A stretch of DNA of 64,000 bases from Sphingobacteriia bacterium (GTDB lineage: Bacteria > Bacteroidota > Bacteroidia > Chitinophagales > Chitinophagaceae): contig JAECQP010000011.1 of NCBI GenBank assembly GCA_015999745.1, forward strand, positions 1 to 64,000, read 5' to 3'. The notes under the pieces are model-generated. The model ran no database searches, was not told the origin of the DNA, and saw only the letters and a list, made by a program, of their open reading frames with translations. Position 1 is the stretch's first letter. The number at the start of each line of letters is the position of its first letter. This document shows, one piece after another, positions 8,596-16,762 of this stretch. A program made the translations under genes and the position numbers.

Positions 8596-9255
8596 TTACA
8601 TATTAAGATAAGAAATCAGGTGCTGATAGTTCTCTTTTAACTCGTTGGCATATTCTTCTTCTCCAAAATAATAACGGACTACATAATCGTACCGCTGAAA
8701 AGTGGCCACAATATCGGAAACCTCGCTCTTGTTGATCCTGATCGTTACAATCACCAGGCCCGTACCGGCTTCCGTATAAGTATTGAGCTGTGTTATATAG
8801 GAGTCGTTGGTTTCGACAAGCCTGCTTAGTTCGCCAAAAGAAAAATTGCGTTTATCGGTTTCCAGTACAATGACTGCCCCTCTTTCTTCTATCCCAAGGA
8901 ACAATGAAACCGCTTTGATCAGCTCCTTTGCTAGCACCACTCCGGTCAGTTCCATCTGATCGTTTACCACCGGAAGCAGGGAGAGATCGTGATTGGAAAT
9001 CAGTTTAAGGGCTGCCAGAAAATGTTCCTCGCTTTTAACAAAAAACTTCTGTAATAACTCCGGAGAAGACAGATGGGTCTCACTTTCCGCCGCGTCAATC
9101 AGATCATCCTTTGCCACCAGGCCTACAAATTTCTCTTCGCTCAGTACAGGCAAGTGCAGCACATCATAATCATCCATCAGTTGCAGGGCAAATACTGCCT
9201 TGTCTGTGATGTTCAGTGAGGGGAAGCTGGTATTTAATAATTGAGATACGAGCAT
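8596..9255 (-). CDS. CBS-domain protein (AcuB-like)
   Basis: The 219-residue protein has two CBS motifs (about residues 1-60 and 75-120; e.g. VLHLPVLSEEKFVGLVAKDDL and DLSLLPVVNDQMELTGVVLAKEL) followed by a region about 125-215 that looks like an ACT-type domain (ERGAVIVLETDKRNFSFGELSRL). CBS pairs bind adenine nucleotides and regulate partner proteins or metabolism. The exact ligand cannot be read from sequence. The gene begins nine bases after the alpha/beta hydrolase gene on the same strand, which implies co-transcription. Confidence 0.85.
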   Translation of the reverse strand: MLVSQLLNTSFPSLNITDKAVFALQLMDDYDVLHLPVLSEEKFVGLVAKDDLIDAAESETHLSSPELLQKFFVKSEEHFLAALKLISNHDLSLLPVVNDQMELTGVVLAKELIKAVSLFLGIEERGAVIVLETDKRNFSFGELSRLVETNDSYITQLNTYTEAGTGLVIVTIRINKSEVSDIVATFQRYDYVVRYYFGEEEYANELKENYQHLISYLNM

Positions 9256-9264
9256 AAGCCGGAT

Positions 9265-10032
9265 CTAAATATGTGCAGTCTGCTTTTGAAGAAACCCGTC
9301 CAGAATCTGGTTGAACTCATCGGGCACTTCCATCATTGGCGCATGACCGCATTTATCAATAAAATGCAATTCGCTGTTAGGGATCAGTTTATTAAATTCC
9401 TTTCCAACAAAGGGAGGTGTGATAATATCATTGTTGCCCCAGATCAGTAAAGTAGGTTGTTGGATCTGGTTCAGCTCTTCTCCCAGGTTACTGCGGATGG
9501 CGCTTTTAGCCAGCGCTATAATCTTGATGACCTTAATGCGGTTATTGGTGATTTCAAACACTTCATCCACCAGTTCCTTGGTGGCTATTGCCGGATCAAA
9601 AAAAGTGAGCTGCGTCTTCTTCTTAATGTATTCGTAGTCGCCCCTTTTCGGATAACTGTCGCCCATTCCATTCTCGAAAAGGCCACTGCTCCCGGTAAGG
9701 ATCAGGGATTTGATCCTTTCAGGGTGTTTCAGCACATGCACCAGCGCCACATGGCCCCCCAGTGAATTTCCCAGTAAATGAATATTGGAATATCCTCTTG
9801 CTTCTATGAATTTTTGTACATATTTCTCCAGTCCGCCTACGGATGTATGAAAAATATCCAGGTCAAACAAAGGCAGAATTGGTACAACCACCTTATACTT
9901 CTTACTGAAATAATCAACCAGGCACTCAAAATTGCTCATAGCACCAAACAAACCATGTAATAACAGCAAGGTTTCTCCTTCTCCTTCCTCTACAAATTTG
10001 AACTTATCATCTTGTTTAATCTCGTATATCAT
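9265..10032 (-). CDS. Alpha/beta hydrolase
   Basis: A cytoplasmic alpha/beta-fold hydrolase of 255 residues. It has the oxyanion motif LLLLHGLFG, the nucleophile elbow LLGNSLGGH (Ser90), an acidic residue in LLIWGNNDIITPP and the catalytic histidine in DKCGHAPMMEVP, so the triad is complete. The substrate is not evident; esterase, C-C hydrolase or haloperoxidase-like members all share these motifs. It lies directly upstream of the CBS gene. No signal peptide is present. Confidence 0.88.
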   Translation of the reverse strand: MIYEIKQDDKFKFVEEGEGETLLLLHGLFGAMSNFECLVDYFSKKYKVVVPILPLFDLDIFHTSVGGLEKYVQKFIEARGYSNIHLLGNSLGGHVALVHVLKHPERIKSLILTGSSGLFENGMGDSYPKRGDYEYIKKKTQLTFFDPAIATKELVDEVFEITNNRIKVIKIIALAKSAIRSNLGEELNQIQQPTLLIWGNNDIITPPFVGKEFNKLIPNSELHFIDKCGHAPMMEVPDEFNQILDGFLQKQTAHI

Positions 10033-10115
10033 GCTATATTATGCAGTTATGCAATTCCTGCTAAAGTACTGAAAATACGGGATATAGATGCAGCAATAAA
10101 GCTCCTGACATGGTC

Positions 10116-10652
10116 CTAAGCCGGGTTCCTGCCCAAACTGCCAAAGAATTGGCTGAGTTCATTGAACATTCCTTTGAAAACAGGGAGTAGTTTTCCGAAA
10201 AACTGTAAGGCCTCGGGCCCCCAGAAGTAGATATAGGTGTAGGTTTTTGAAGCGGCGATCATTTCGGGCTTCAGTATCTGCAGCCGTTCCAGGTAAAACA
10301 ATACCACACTGAACAGGGTCACATAAATACAACCAAATAATAATATTCCGCCCAGCCTGTTCGCCCAGCCCAGCATGGTCAGGTGCAGGGTGGTTTCTAC
10401 CAGCCTGGCGGCCATACGGGCCAGCAGCATCACCCCTACCATCACCAGTACAAATGCCAGGAAGGGAAGCCAGGCCGCCTGTACATCCATGGCGCCCGAC
10501 AACCAGCGGGCCACCAGTGAACTCATTTTGACGGCTGCTGCCAGGCCAATGATGATGGCTAAAAAAGAACAGACTGCCATTACCAGGCCCTGTGTCAGGC
10601 CTTTGAAAACAGCCCATACCAGTATCGCCAGCAAACAGAGATCAATGAACAT
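10116..10652 (-). CDS. CvpA-family membrane protein
   Basis: The 178-residue protein starts MFIDLCLLAILVWAVFKGLTQGLV, the standard CvpA opening, and has four hydrophobic segments (about residues 1-20, 25-45, 60-82 and 95-125). CvpA of enterobacteria is linked to colicin V production and to resistance to bile salts; in this phylum the role is not known. It follows the gatB/yqeY-like gene by eight bases and is the last gene of the gldC-yqeY-cvpA group. Confidence 0.88.
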   Translation of the reverse strand: MFIDLCLLAILVWAVFKGLTQGLVMAVCSFLAIIIGLAAAVKMSSLVARWLSGAMDVQAAWLPFLAFVLVMVGVMLLARMAARLVETTLHLTMLGWANRLGGILLFGCIYVTLFSVVLFYLERLQILKPEMIAASKTYTYIYFWGPEALQFFGKLLPVFKGMFNELSQFFGSLGRNPA

Positions 10653-10660
10653 GGAAACGG

Positions 10661-11113
10661 TTATTTACCCAATAACGCTTTAACCGCTGCGGCAATTGCC
10701 TTACCCTCGGTTTTGCCAGCCAGTTGTTTGCTGGCCACACCCATTACTTTTCCCATATCCTGCGGAGAAGAGGCGCCCACCGCTACAATGATGGCTGCAA
10801 TTTCCTTGTGTAACTCGTCTTCCGACAACTGGGCAGGCAGGAATTTTTCAATCACCGCAATTTCTTCCATTTCTTTCTGTGCCAGATCTGCCCGGTTTTG
10901 CTGCTGGTATATTTCCAGTGAATCCTTTCTTTGTTTAACCAGTTTTTGCAGGAGTTTCATTTCGCCGTCTTCCGTAATGGCGCCATTGGCTCCGGGTTCG
11001 GTTTTTGCTTTAATGATTTCTGCCTTGATGGCCCTTACACCTCTCAACTGGGCTTCATCCTTTGCTTTCATGGCCTCTTTCATCAGAGACATGACTTTTT
11101 CCTCTAAACTCAT
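10661..11113 (-). CDS. GatB/YqeY domain-containing protein
   Basis: The 150-residue protein matches the YqeY family, which is the C-terminal domain of the amidotransferase subunit GatB as a free protein. Landmarks are the N-terminal AKDEAQLRGVRAIKAEI, KQRKDSLEIYQQQNRADLAQKE, FLPAQLSEDEL and the glycine-rich GKVMGVASKQLAGKTEGKAIA. The domain binds tRNA in GatB; the free form's role is unclear. It is tightly packed with gldC (six bases apart) and cvpA. Confidence 0.92.
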   Translation of the reverse strand: MSLEEKVMSLMKEAMKAKDEAQLRGVRAIKAEIIKAKTEPGANGAITEDGEMKLLQKLVKQRKDSLEIYQQQNRADLAQKEMEEIAVIEKFLPAQLSEDELHKEIAAIIVAVGASSPQDMGKVMGVASKQLAGKTEGKAIAAAVKALLGK

Positions 11114-11119
11114 AATGAT

Positions 11120-11464
11120 TTATTTAGCGTCTTTTAATTGGGTGGCCCGGAATTTTTTGTAAAACTCCTTTGCATATTCCTTCATTTCGGAAGTCAGTTC
11201 CTGGTTTTGCGTAGCCCGCAGATAGGTATCGGCCATACCCATCAGGGTCTGGTAAAAGAAATCTGCCATTTCATCCACCATCATTTCCTTGGTCCACAGG
11301 TCTATGCGAAGGGCGCTTTTATCGGCACCATCCCAGAAAGCCAGCATCATGGCCTTGGCCTGCTGCTTCATATCTGCAGTGCTGTCACTGGCCGACCAAT
11401 GAATATTTTGGGGAACTTTATGCTCATCTAAAGTAATATCTACCGTAATGCTGGATTGTTTCAT
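11120..11464 (-). CDS. gldC: Gliding motility-associated protein GldC
   Basis: GldC is a small soluble protein linked to gliding and type IX secretion in Bacteroidota. The 114-residue product has the family features: ITVDITLDEHKVPQNIHWSA, the central KAMMLAFWDGADKSALRIDL and the helical C-terminus with EMKEYAKEFYKKFRAT. It starts the gldC-yqeY-cvpA transcription group, from a promoter box at 11485-11492. The gene is widespread in non-gliding members too, so its presence alone does not prove motility. Confidence 0.92.
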   Translation of the reverse strand: MKQSSITVDITLDEHKVPQNIHWSASDSTADMKQQAKAMMLAFWDGADKSALRIDLWTKEMMVDEMADFFYQTLMGMADTYLRATQNQELTSEMKEYAKEFYKKFRATQLKDAK

Positions 11465-11484
11465 TCAAAACTGTTTTAAGGCTG

Positions 11485-11492
11485 CAAAATTA
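11485..11492 (-). promoter_or_regulatory. Candidate promoter (-7 box TAATTTTG) of gldC
   Basis: A perfect TAnnTTTG match 20 bases before the gldC ATG, overlapping the last codon of the upstream glycosyltransferase. Confidence 0.55.
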
Positions 11493-12623
11493 GGACGAAA
11501 CCGGAACTGTTGCCAGAATTTCCTTCCAGAAAGCGGCAGCAGCCTGGTCCCAGTTGAATAATCGGGCTCTTTCCAGCCCTCTGTCTACGTATACCTGCCT
11601 GTATTTTTCATCACGGTACAGCAATTGCATAAACTCAGCAATCTGTTGCGGGTTTTGCGAATCGGCATAGAGTGCAGCATTGCCTCCCAATTCGGGCATA
11701 CTGGAATTATTGCCGGCAATTACCGGGATACCGCATTGCATCGCTTCTACAATGGGCAGTCCAAATCCTTCAAAATCAGAAACATAAACAGCTGCGTACG
11801 CAGAAGCGGTAACCTGCTCCAGGTCTTCTTCGGGCAGATAGCCGGTCAAAACCACATCATCGCGGTATTTGTATGACTTCAGTTTAGCCAGAAAGTCTTC
11901 GTATTGCCAGGCGAGCCTGCCGGCAAATACCAGTTTCATATTGCTTTTATGCCATTTCTTAAAGAGGGAGAAGGCTTTCAGTACCGTCATCATATTCTTC
12001 CGCGGGCTAATGCCTCCCACACAAAGAAAGTATTCACAACCTGCCGTAAAGCGTTGCTTAACACCCTGTTTCTGCTCCCATTCAATCGGCCTGAATCCTT
12101 CACGGGCCGCTCCGGGAATCACTTTTATACGATCCAGGGTAAATGGGTATTGCTGCTCTATATCTGTCCGGGAAAAATCGGAAACCGTTACAATATGGGT
12201 GGCTTTGCGTAGAAATTTAGGAGTGAACCGCTGATAATGCCAGCGTTGATGCCAGCTGACCTGCTCCGGAAAATGCCGGAAAGCCAGGTCGTGCACCACC
12301 AGCAGTTGGGGAATTCCCGTGGTCAGGCTGCAGAATCCATAAGGCTGGATCCACACAGCAGGTTTGTATTTCCTGAGTGCCGCCGGGGCGCTGATATTAT
12401 ACCAGTAAAGGAATGCGGGAACATGCCGGGCTGCCGGGCCTACCTGTATGGCTTTTACATTTGGGGCAAAGCGGAAATCCTTACTGAAGGGTCGGTCAAA
12501 TACAAAAATGAATTCATGTTCCGGGTGAGCCAGCACAATACGCCGGAGGATTTCACAGGCATAATGGCCGTATCCCTCCAGCACTTCTTTTTGTAAAAAA
12601 ACAGCATTGACTGCAATAACCAT
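11490..12623 (-). CDS. Glycosyltransferase, GT4 family (GT-B fold)
   Basis: The 377-residue protein has an N-terminal acceptor domain (about 1-180) and a C-terminal nucleotide-sugar domain with [26 protein letters not shown] and the E-x7-E type motif [18 protein letters not shown]. It would add a sugar to a lipid-linked or secreted glycan. The donor and acceptor cannot be told from sequence. It starts at the ATG at 12623, four bases after a perfect -7 box (12628-12635). No other glycan genes adjoin it. Confidence 0.92.
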   Translation of the reverse strand: MVIAVNAVFLQKEVLEGYGHYACEILRRIVLAHPEHEFIFVFDRPFSKDFRFAPNVKAIQVGPAARHVPAFLYWYNISAPAALRKYKPAVWIQPYGFCSLTTGIPQLLVVHDLAFRHFPEQVSWHQRWHYQRFTPKFLRKATHIVTVSDFSRTDIEQQYPFTLDRIKVIPGAAREGFRPIEWEQKQGVKQRFTAGCEYFLCVGGISPRKNMMTVLKAFSLFKKWHKSNMKLVFAGRLAWQYEDFLAKLKSYKYRDDVVLTGYLPEEDLEQVTASAYAAVYVSDFEGFGLPIVEAMQCGIPVIAGNNSSMPELGGNAALYADSQNPQQIAEFMQLLYRDEKYRQVYVDRGLERARLFNWDQAAAAFWKEILATVPVSS

Positions 12624-12627
12624 GGCA

Positions 12628-12635
12628 CAAAGTTA
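12628..12635 (-). promoter_or_regulatory. Promoter (-7 box TAACTTTG) of the GT4 glycosyltransferase
   Basis: A perfect TAnnTTTG match ends four bases before the ATG, which predicts a leaderless transcript. Confidence 0.5.
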
Positions 12636-12647
12636 ACCTGTGGCTGT

Positions 12648-13271
12648 TTAATCATGTACATCTGTAACCCCGCCGGAAACAACGTACTTCATTGCATCGG
12701 CTGCGCTTACCTGATCCAGCTGCCTTACCCGGTCTTTGGGAACAAAATAGGTAATCCCCGAAATAGCATAGGAATGCGGCACATAAACGGTTACATGCTC
12801 AGCCAGGCCAAAATGTTTGCTGCTTTTCTGGGTAATAAACCCTATCCGCCAAATGTCGGCTGAATCCACATTAACCAGCACCGGCTTATCAAATTTCTTT
12901 TTGTTGCCGGCGAAGGCTTCCAGAAAATCCTTTACAGAGGAGTAGATGAACTTGACGCCGGGCGTTTTCTCCAGTAATGAATCGAATAAACCAACCAGCC
13001 TGCTAACGGCAAAAAGGCTGGAAAGCCAACCCACACTCAATACAACGCCAATGACCACCAGGAAACCCAGGCCGGGGATCTTGATCAGGTTACCCTCAGC
13101 GTCTTTTTTAATTAATGTAGGCGCAAATACACGAATAATATTGGGCAGGATATCGTCTACCAGGTTGAACAGGCTGACGACAACATAGGTAGTAATACCT
13201 ATTGGCGCCAGCACAATCAATCCCTGAAAGAAAAACTGCAATAACCGTTTTAAAAAGGATCGGAAACTCAT
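12648..13271 (-). CDS. DUF502 family membrane protein
   Basis: The 207-residue protein has two N-terminal transmembrane helices, FFFQGLIVLAPIGITTYVVV and FLVVIGVVLSVGWLSSLFAV, followed by LLEKTPGVKFIYSSVKDF and a soluble C-terminal half with KDRVRQLDQVSAADAMKYVVSGGV. These are the landmarks of DUF502, a broadly conserved family without a settled function (plants have related LIKE-COV proteins). It stands alone between the glycosyltransferase and the divergent TetR operon. Confidence 0.88.
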   Translation of the reverse strand: MSFRSFLKRLLQFFFQGLIVLAPIGITTYVVVSLFNLVDDILPNIIRVFAPTLIKKDAEGNLIKIPGLGFLVVIGVVLSVGWLSSLFAVSRLVGLFDSLLEKTPGVKFIYSSVKDFLEAFAGNKKKFDKPVLVNVDSADIWRIGFITQKSSKHFGLAEHVTVYVPHSYAISGITYFVPKDRVRQLDQVSAADAMKYVVSGGVTDVHD

Positions 13272-13435
13272 AGAATAGCTGGTTAAGCGGTTGGTTCAAC
13301 CTGCAAGATGGTATAAATATCTGAAACAGGATCGGGCCAGTGGCTCCTGTTTAAACCTGAAAAGTTCATCCTGATCCAAAACCGCTCATCCCAGTTTTAC
13401 AGCGTTGGTTCAAATTTAATTAAAATATTATGCAA

Positions 13436-13470
13436 GAAACTATGGTAACGAAAATAGTTTCCATAGTTTT
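13436..13470 (+). promoter_or_regulatory. Probable TetR operator: nested inverted repeats
   Basis: GAAACTATGG (13436-13445) and CCATAGTTTT (13461-13470) form an inverted repeat matching at 9 of 10 positions. A third half-site ATAGTTT (13454-13460) pairs perfectly with AAACTAT in the left arm. The right arm overlaps the -7 box of the downstream TetR gene, so binding would block transcription. This fits autoregulation of the efflux operon. Confidence 0.6.
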
Positions 13471-13471
13471 G
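13464..13471 (+). promoter_or_regulatory. Promoter (-7 box TAGTTTTG) of the TetR-efflux operon
   Basis: A perfect TAnnTTTG match 23 bases before the TetR ATG, lying within the inverted repeat. Confidence 0.6.
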
Positions 13472-13494
13472 AAACCCCAATTAGTATACCATGT

Positions 13495-14109
13495 ATGGAG
13501 AACAGAATCACCCTAAAAGCCAAGGAACTCTTTTTCAGGTACGGCCTGAAAAGCGTTACAATGGATGATATTGCCGCTGCACTTGGCATTAGTAAGAAAA
13601 CCATTTACCAGTACTATGACAATAAAAACAGTCTGGTGAATGCCGTAGTACAACATCAGATTAACCTCAGCGCCAGTGAATGCAACTTGCACGATGAACA
13701 ATGCGAGAACGCTGTTCATGGGATGTTCCTGGCAATGGATATGATGCAGGAAATGCTTACAGCGGTTAATCCCTCCCTGTTTTTTGACATGCAGAAATAC
13801 CATCCGGAGGCATTCAGGAAGTTCAGCGAGCACAAAAGCAAGTTTTTGTATGCCGTTATCAGGCAAAATATCGAAAGAGGCCAGGAAGAGGGCCTGTACA
13901 GGCCGGATGTGAATGCAGATATTCTGTCGAAGTTCAGAATCGAAGGTGTTTTCCTGGCACTGAACACGGATCTTTTTGCTCCCGACAAGTACAGTTTGTT
14001 ACAGGTAGAACTGGCGATCATGGAAAACTTCCTGTACGGCATTGCCACAACAAAGGCACACAAACAGATTATGAAATATAAAAAGCAACGACAAAACACC
14101 CATTTATGA
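13495..14109 (+). CDS. TetR/AcrR family transcriptional regulator
   Basis: The 204-residue protein has a typical N-terminal TetR helix-turn-helix: ITLKAKELFFRYGLKSVTMD, DIAAALGISKKTIYQYY and the following helix (residues about 3-48). The rest is a helical ligand domain that is not conserved enough to name a ligand. It is the first gene of the efflux operon; its TGA overlaps the ATG of the TolC gene (ATGA). With the inverted repeat over its promoter this suggests a local repressor relieved by a pump substrate. Confidence 0.93.
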   Translation: MENRITLKAKELFFRYGLKSVTMDDIAAALGISKKTIYQYYDNKNSLVNAVVQHQINLSASECNLHDEQCENAVHGMFLAMDMMQEMLTAVNPSLFFDMQKYHPEAFRKFSEHKSKFLYAVIRQNIERGQEEGLYRPDVNADILSKFRIEGVFLALNTDLFAPDKYSLLQVELAIMENFLYGIATTKAHKQIMKYKKQRQNTHL

Positions 14110-15518
14110 GCATGAACAGAAAAATAAGCGGACTGCTCTGTTTGGTATTCTTTACTAACACCATTCTTGCACAAAATGGTAATAAGTACAATCGTTATGA
14201 GTTCAGTGTTGAACAGGCGGTAGCTTATGCTAAAAAGAACAATGTACAGGTGAAGAATGCCTTGCTGAATATCCAGTCGCAGATTCAGACCAACAGAGAA
14301 ATCACCGCTGCTGCATTACCTGCCATCGGTGGTAGCATCGGAACCAATCACTTTCCCAATGTGGCAGTTCAAACTTTACCCAACTTCATCTCCCCGGCAA
14401 CCTACCAGGTTTTGATCGACGAAGGTGTGAAAGACGGAAACGGTAACCCGATTAAAATGCCCGGGGATTTTGGTTATGTACAGGCCCAGTTCGGTACAAA
14501 GTACACCGCAAGCGCCGGAGTAAGTCTGCAGCAGTTGCTGTTCGACGGCCAGGTTTTTGTAGGACTCCAGGCACGCCGCACTTCGCTCGAATTTCAAACG
14601 AATGCCGCTGCTGTTACGGAAGAAAGCATCAAAACCAATCTGTATAAAATTTATTACCAGCTGGTAGTAAGTAAAACAGTGATTGAACTGCTGGATGCCA
14701 ATATTGCCCGTTTACAAAAACTGGACAGTGATACCCGCGCTTTGTTCAAAAACGGGTTTGCGGAAAGAATTGATATTGATAAGATCTCCGTTCAGCTAAC
14801 CAACCTGAATACCGAGAAAATCAAAACACTGAACTCCATCGAAGTCGGTTATATGGGATTAAAGACCCTCATGGGAATGCCGGTTCAGGACACCCTGATT
14901 CTTACCGATAAACTGGATCAGTACAATATCAAACCGGAACAAACAGAAGTAGAGGAATTTCAGTACACCGACCGGAAAGATTTTCTTTACCTGAGTTCTG
15001 CCAAAAAACTGAACGAGTACAATGTAAAGCGTTACCAACTCAGCTATTTACCTACGCTGGCTTTTGGCGCTTCTTACAGCAAAATGGCGCAGCGGAACCA
15101 GTTCAACTTTTTCAATAAAGGAGATTGGTTTAGTTCTTCTTCGTTGGGATTGAACATGTCAATCCCTATTTTCAGCGGTTTTGCCAAAGAAGCCCGTGTG
15201 AAAAAAGCAAAAATTGAACTGCAGACAACCGAAAATCAACTGGAGAATCTGAAACTCAGCATCGACAATGCGGTGGAGCAGGCTAAACTGAATTACAAAA
15301 CAGCCATCGCCACTATGGAATTCCAGAAGAAAAACATGGAGTTGGCAGAAAAAGTGTACGCACAAACCAAAAAGAAATATGAAATAGGTACGGGGTCCAA
15401 TACAGAAATCAATGCGGCAGATGTTGATCTGAAAACAGCCCAGACCAATTATACCAATGCAATGTATGCCGCCATCATTGCGAGGATTGATTTCTTAAGC
15501 GCAACAGGAAAACTCTAA
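14106..15518 (+). CDS. TolC-family outer membrane efflux protein
   Basis: This 470-residue protein has a signal peptide (ISGLLCLVFFTNTILAQ) and the TolC/OEP pattern: FSVEQAVAYAKKNNVQVKNA at the N-terminus, two long coiled-coil helical hairpins and the repeat-like second half ending TNYTNAMYAAIIARIDFLSATG. It forms the outer-membrane channel for the adaptor and permease that follow. The start overlaps the TetR stop by four bases, implying translational coupling. An internal ATG two codons on is an alternative start. Confidence 0.93.
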   Translation: MSMNRKISGLLCLVFFTNTILAQNGNKYNRYEFSVEQAVAYAKKNNVQVKNALLNIQSQIQTNREITAAALPAIGGSIGTNHFPNVAVQTLPNFISPATYQVLIDEGVKDGNGNPIKMPGDFGYVQAQFGTKYTASAGVSLQQLLFDGQVFVGLQARRTSLEFQTNAAAVTEESIKTNLYKIYYQLVVSKTVIELLDANIARLQKLDSDTRALFKNGFAERIDIDKISVQLTNLNTEKIKTLNSIEVGYMGLKTLMGMPVQDTLILTDKLDQYNIKPEQTEVEEFQYTDRKDFLYLSSAKKLNEYNVKRYQLSYLPTLAFGASYSKMAQRNQFNFFNKGDWFSSSSLGLNMSIPIFSGFAKEARVKKAKIELQTTENQLENLKLSIDNAVEQAKLNYKTAIATMEFQKKNMELAEKVYAQTKKKYEIGTGSNTEINAADVDLKTAQTNYTNAMYAAIIARIDFLSATGKL

Positions 15519-15537
15519 CCATCAAAAAACAAACAAT

Positions 15538-16743
15538 ATGTTTACAATAAAACAATTACTGACTGTTACTGCTGCTTCGGCCCTGCTGATGAGTTGCGGT
15601 GGCAACAATGAAAAAGGGGATTCCCTGGCCGGGAAAAAAGCGGCCCTGGAAAAACTGACCAAGGAACACAACGCCATTGCCGATCAGATGTCTGCCCTGC
15701 AGATGGAAATTGCACAGCTCGACAGCTCCGGCGTTGACATTACTGCAAAACTGGTTACATTGACACCTGTTACCACGCAAACTTTTTCGCATTATATAGA
15801 TCTTCAGGGAAGTATTACCTCCGATAACGTATCCTATGTAGCTCCCAGGATGGGTGCCGGTCAGGTAAAAGCCATTTTTGTAAAAAAGGGCGATGCTGTA
15901 AAAAAAGGCCAGTTGTTACTGAAGCTGGATGATGCTGTGATCAGGCAATCAGTAGTGGCAGCGCAGAAAAGCCTGGAAACATTAAGAACTCAATTAAATT
16001 TTGCCAAAGATATTTATCAGCGCCAGGGCAATTTATGGAAGGATGGTATTGGTACCGAAATTCAGTACATCTCTGCCAGGAACAATGTTCAATCGCTGGA
16101 AAAACAATTATCTGCCAGCGAAGAACAGGTAAAAGTGGCGGAAGAGCAACTGAAGGCAACCAATATTTATGCAGATGTAACCGGGGTAGTAGACGATCTG
16201 AATGTAAGAGTGGGTGAAATCTTCGCGGGTCTGGCTGGCGCTAATCCCCAGATCAGGCTCGTAAGTACAGCCGGACTGAAAGTAATTACGCAGGTTCCGG
16301 AAACTTACAGCGGCAAGATCAAAGCAGGATCAAAAGTGCTGATCAACTTCCCCGATATCAATAAGTCATATACCGGAACAGTAGCCACTACCAGCCGGGC
16401 CATCAACACCAACAACAGAAGTTTTGATGCGGAAGTGAAGATCAGTTACGATCCGGCTATCCGCCCTAACCAGCTGGCCCAGCTGAAGTTCCAGGATTAT
16501 GAGGCGTCAAATGCCATTGCCATTCCGGTGAATACGGTTCAGTCCGATGAAAAAAGCAAATATGTTTTTATAGCTGTACAGGAAGGTAAGAAACTGGTTG
16601 CCCGTAAAAAGCTTATCCAGGTAGGCGAATTATACGGACAATTGATAGAAGTGAAGAGCGGATTAAGCAAAGCTGATCAGCTCATTACCCAGGGATATCA
16701 AGGTATCTACGATGGCCAGTCATTGAAAGTATTAGGAAAATAA
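15538..16743 (+). CDS. RND efflux periplasmic adaptor (membrane fusion lipoprotein)
   Basis: The 401-residue adaptor links the RND pump to TolC. It has a lipoprotein signal (LLTVTAASALLMSC, Cys at about residue 21), a lipoyl-like half-motif MGAGQVKAIFVKKGDAVKKGQ, a coiled-coil hairpin at about 130-200, then IYADVTGVVDDLNVRVGE and a barrel/membrane-proximal C-terminus with VNTVQSDEKSKYVFIA. The gene lies 19 bases after tolC and 19 before the permease. Substrate class cannot be decided from the adaptor. Confidence 0.93.
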   Translation: MFTIKQLLTVTAASALLMSCGGNNEKGDSLAGKKAALEKLTKEHNAIADQMSALQMEIAQLDSSGVDITAKLVTLTPVTTQTFSHYIDLQGSITSDNVSYVAPRMGAGQVKAIFVKKGDAVKKGQLLLKLDDAVIRQSVVAAQKSLETLRTQLNFAKDIYQRQGNLWKDGIGTEIQYISARNNVQSLEKQLSASEEQVKVAEEQLKATNIYADVTGVVDDLNVRVGEIFAGLAGANPQIRLVSTAGLKVITQVPETYSGKIKAGSKVLINFPDINKSYTGTVATTSRAINTNNRSFDAEVKISYDPAIRPNQLAQLKFQDYEASNAIAIPVNTVQSDEKSKYVFIAVQEGKKLVARKKLIQVGELYGQLIEVKSGLSKADQLITQGYQGIYDGQSLKVLGK

Positions 16744-16762
16744 AATCATTCAAGCCAATTAT

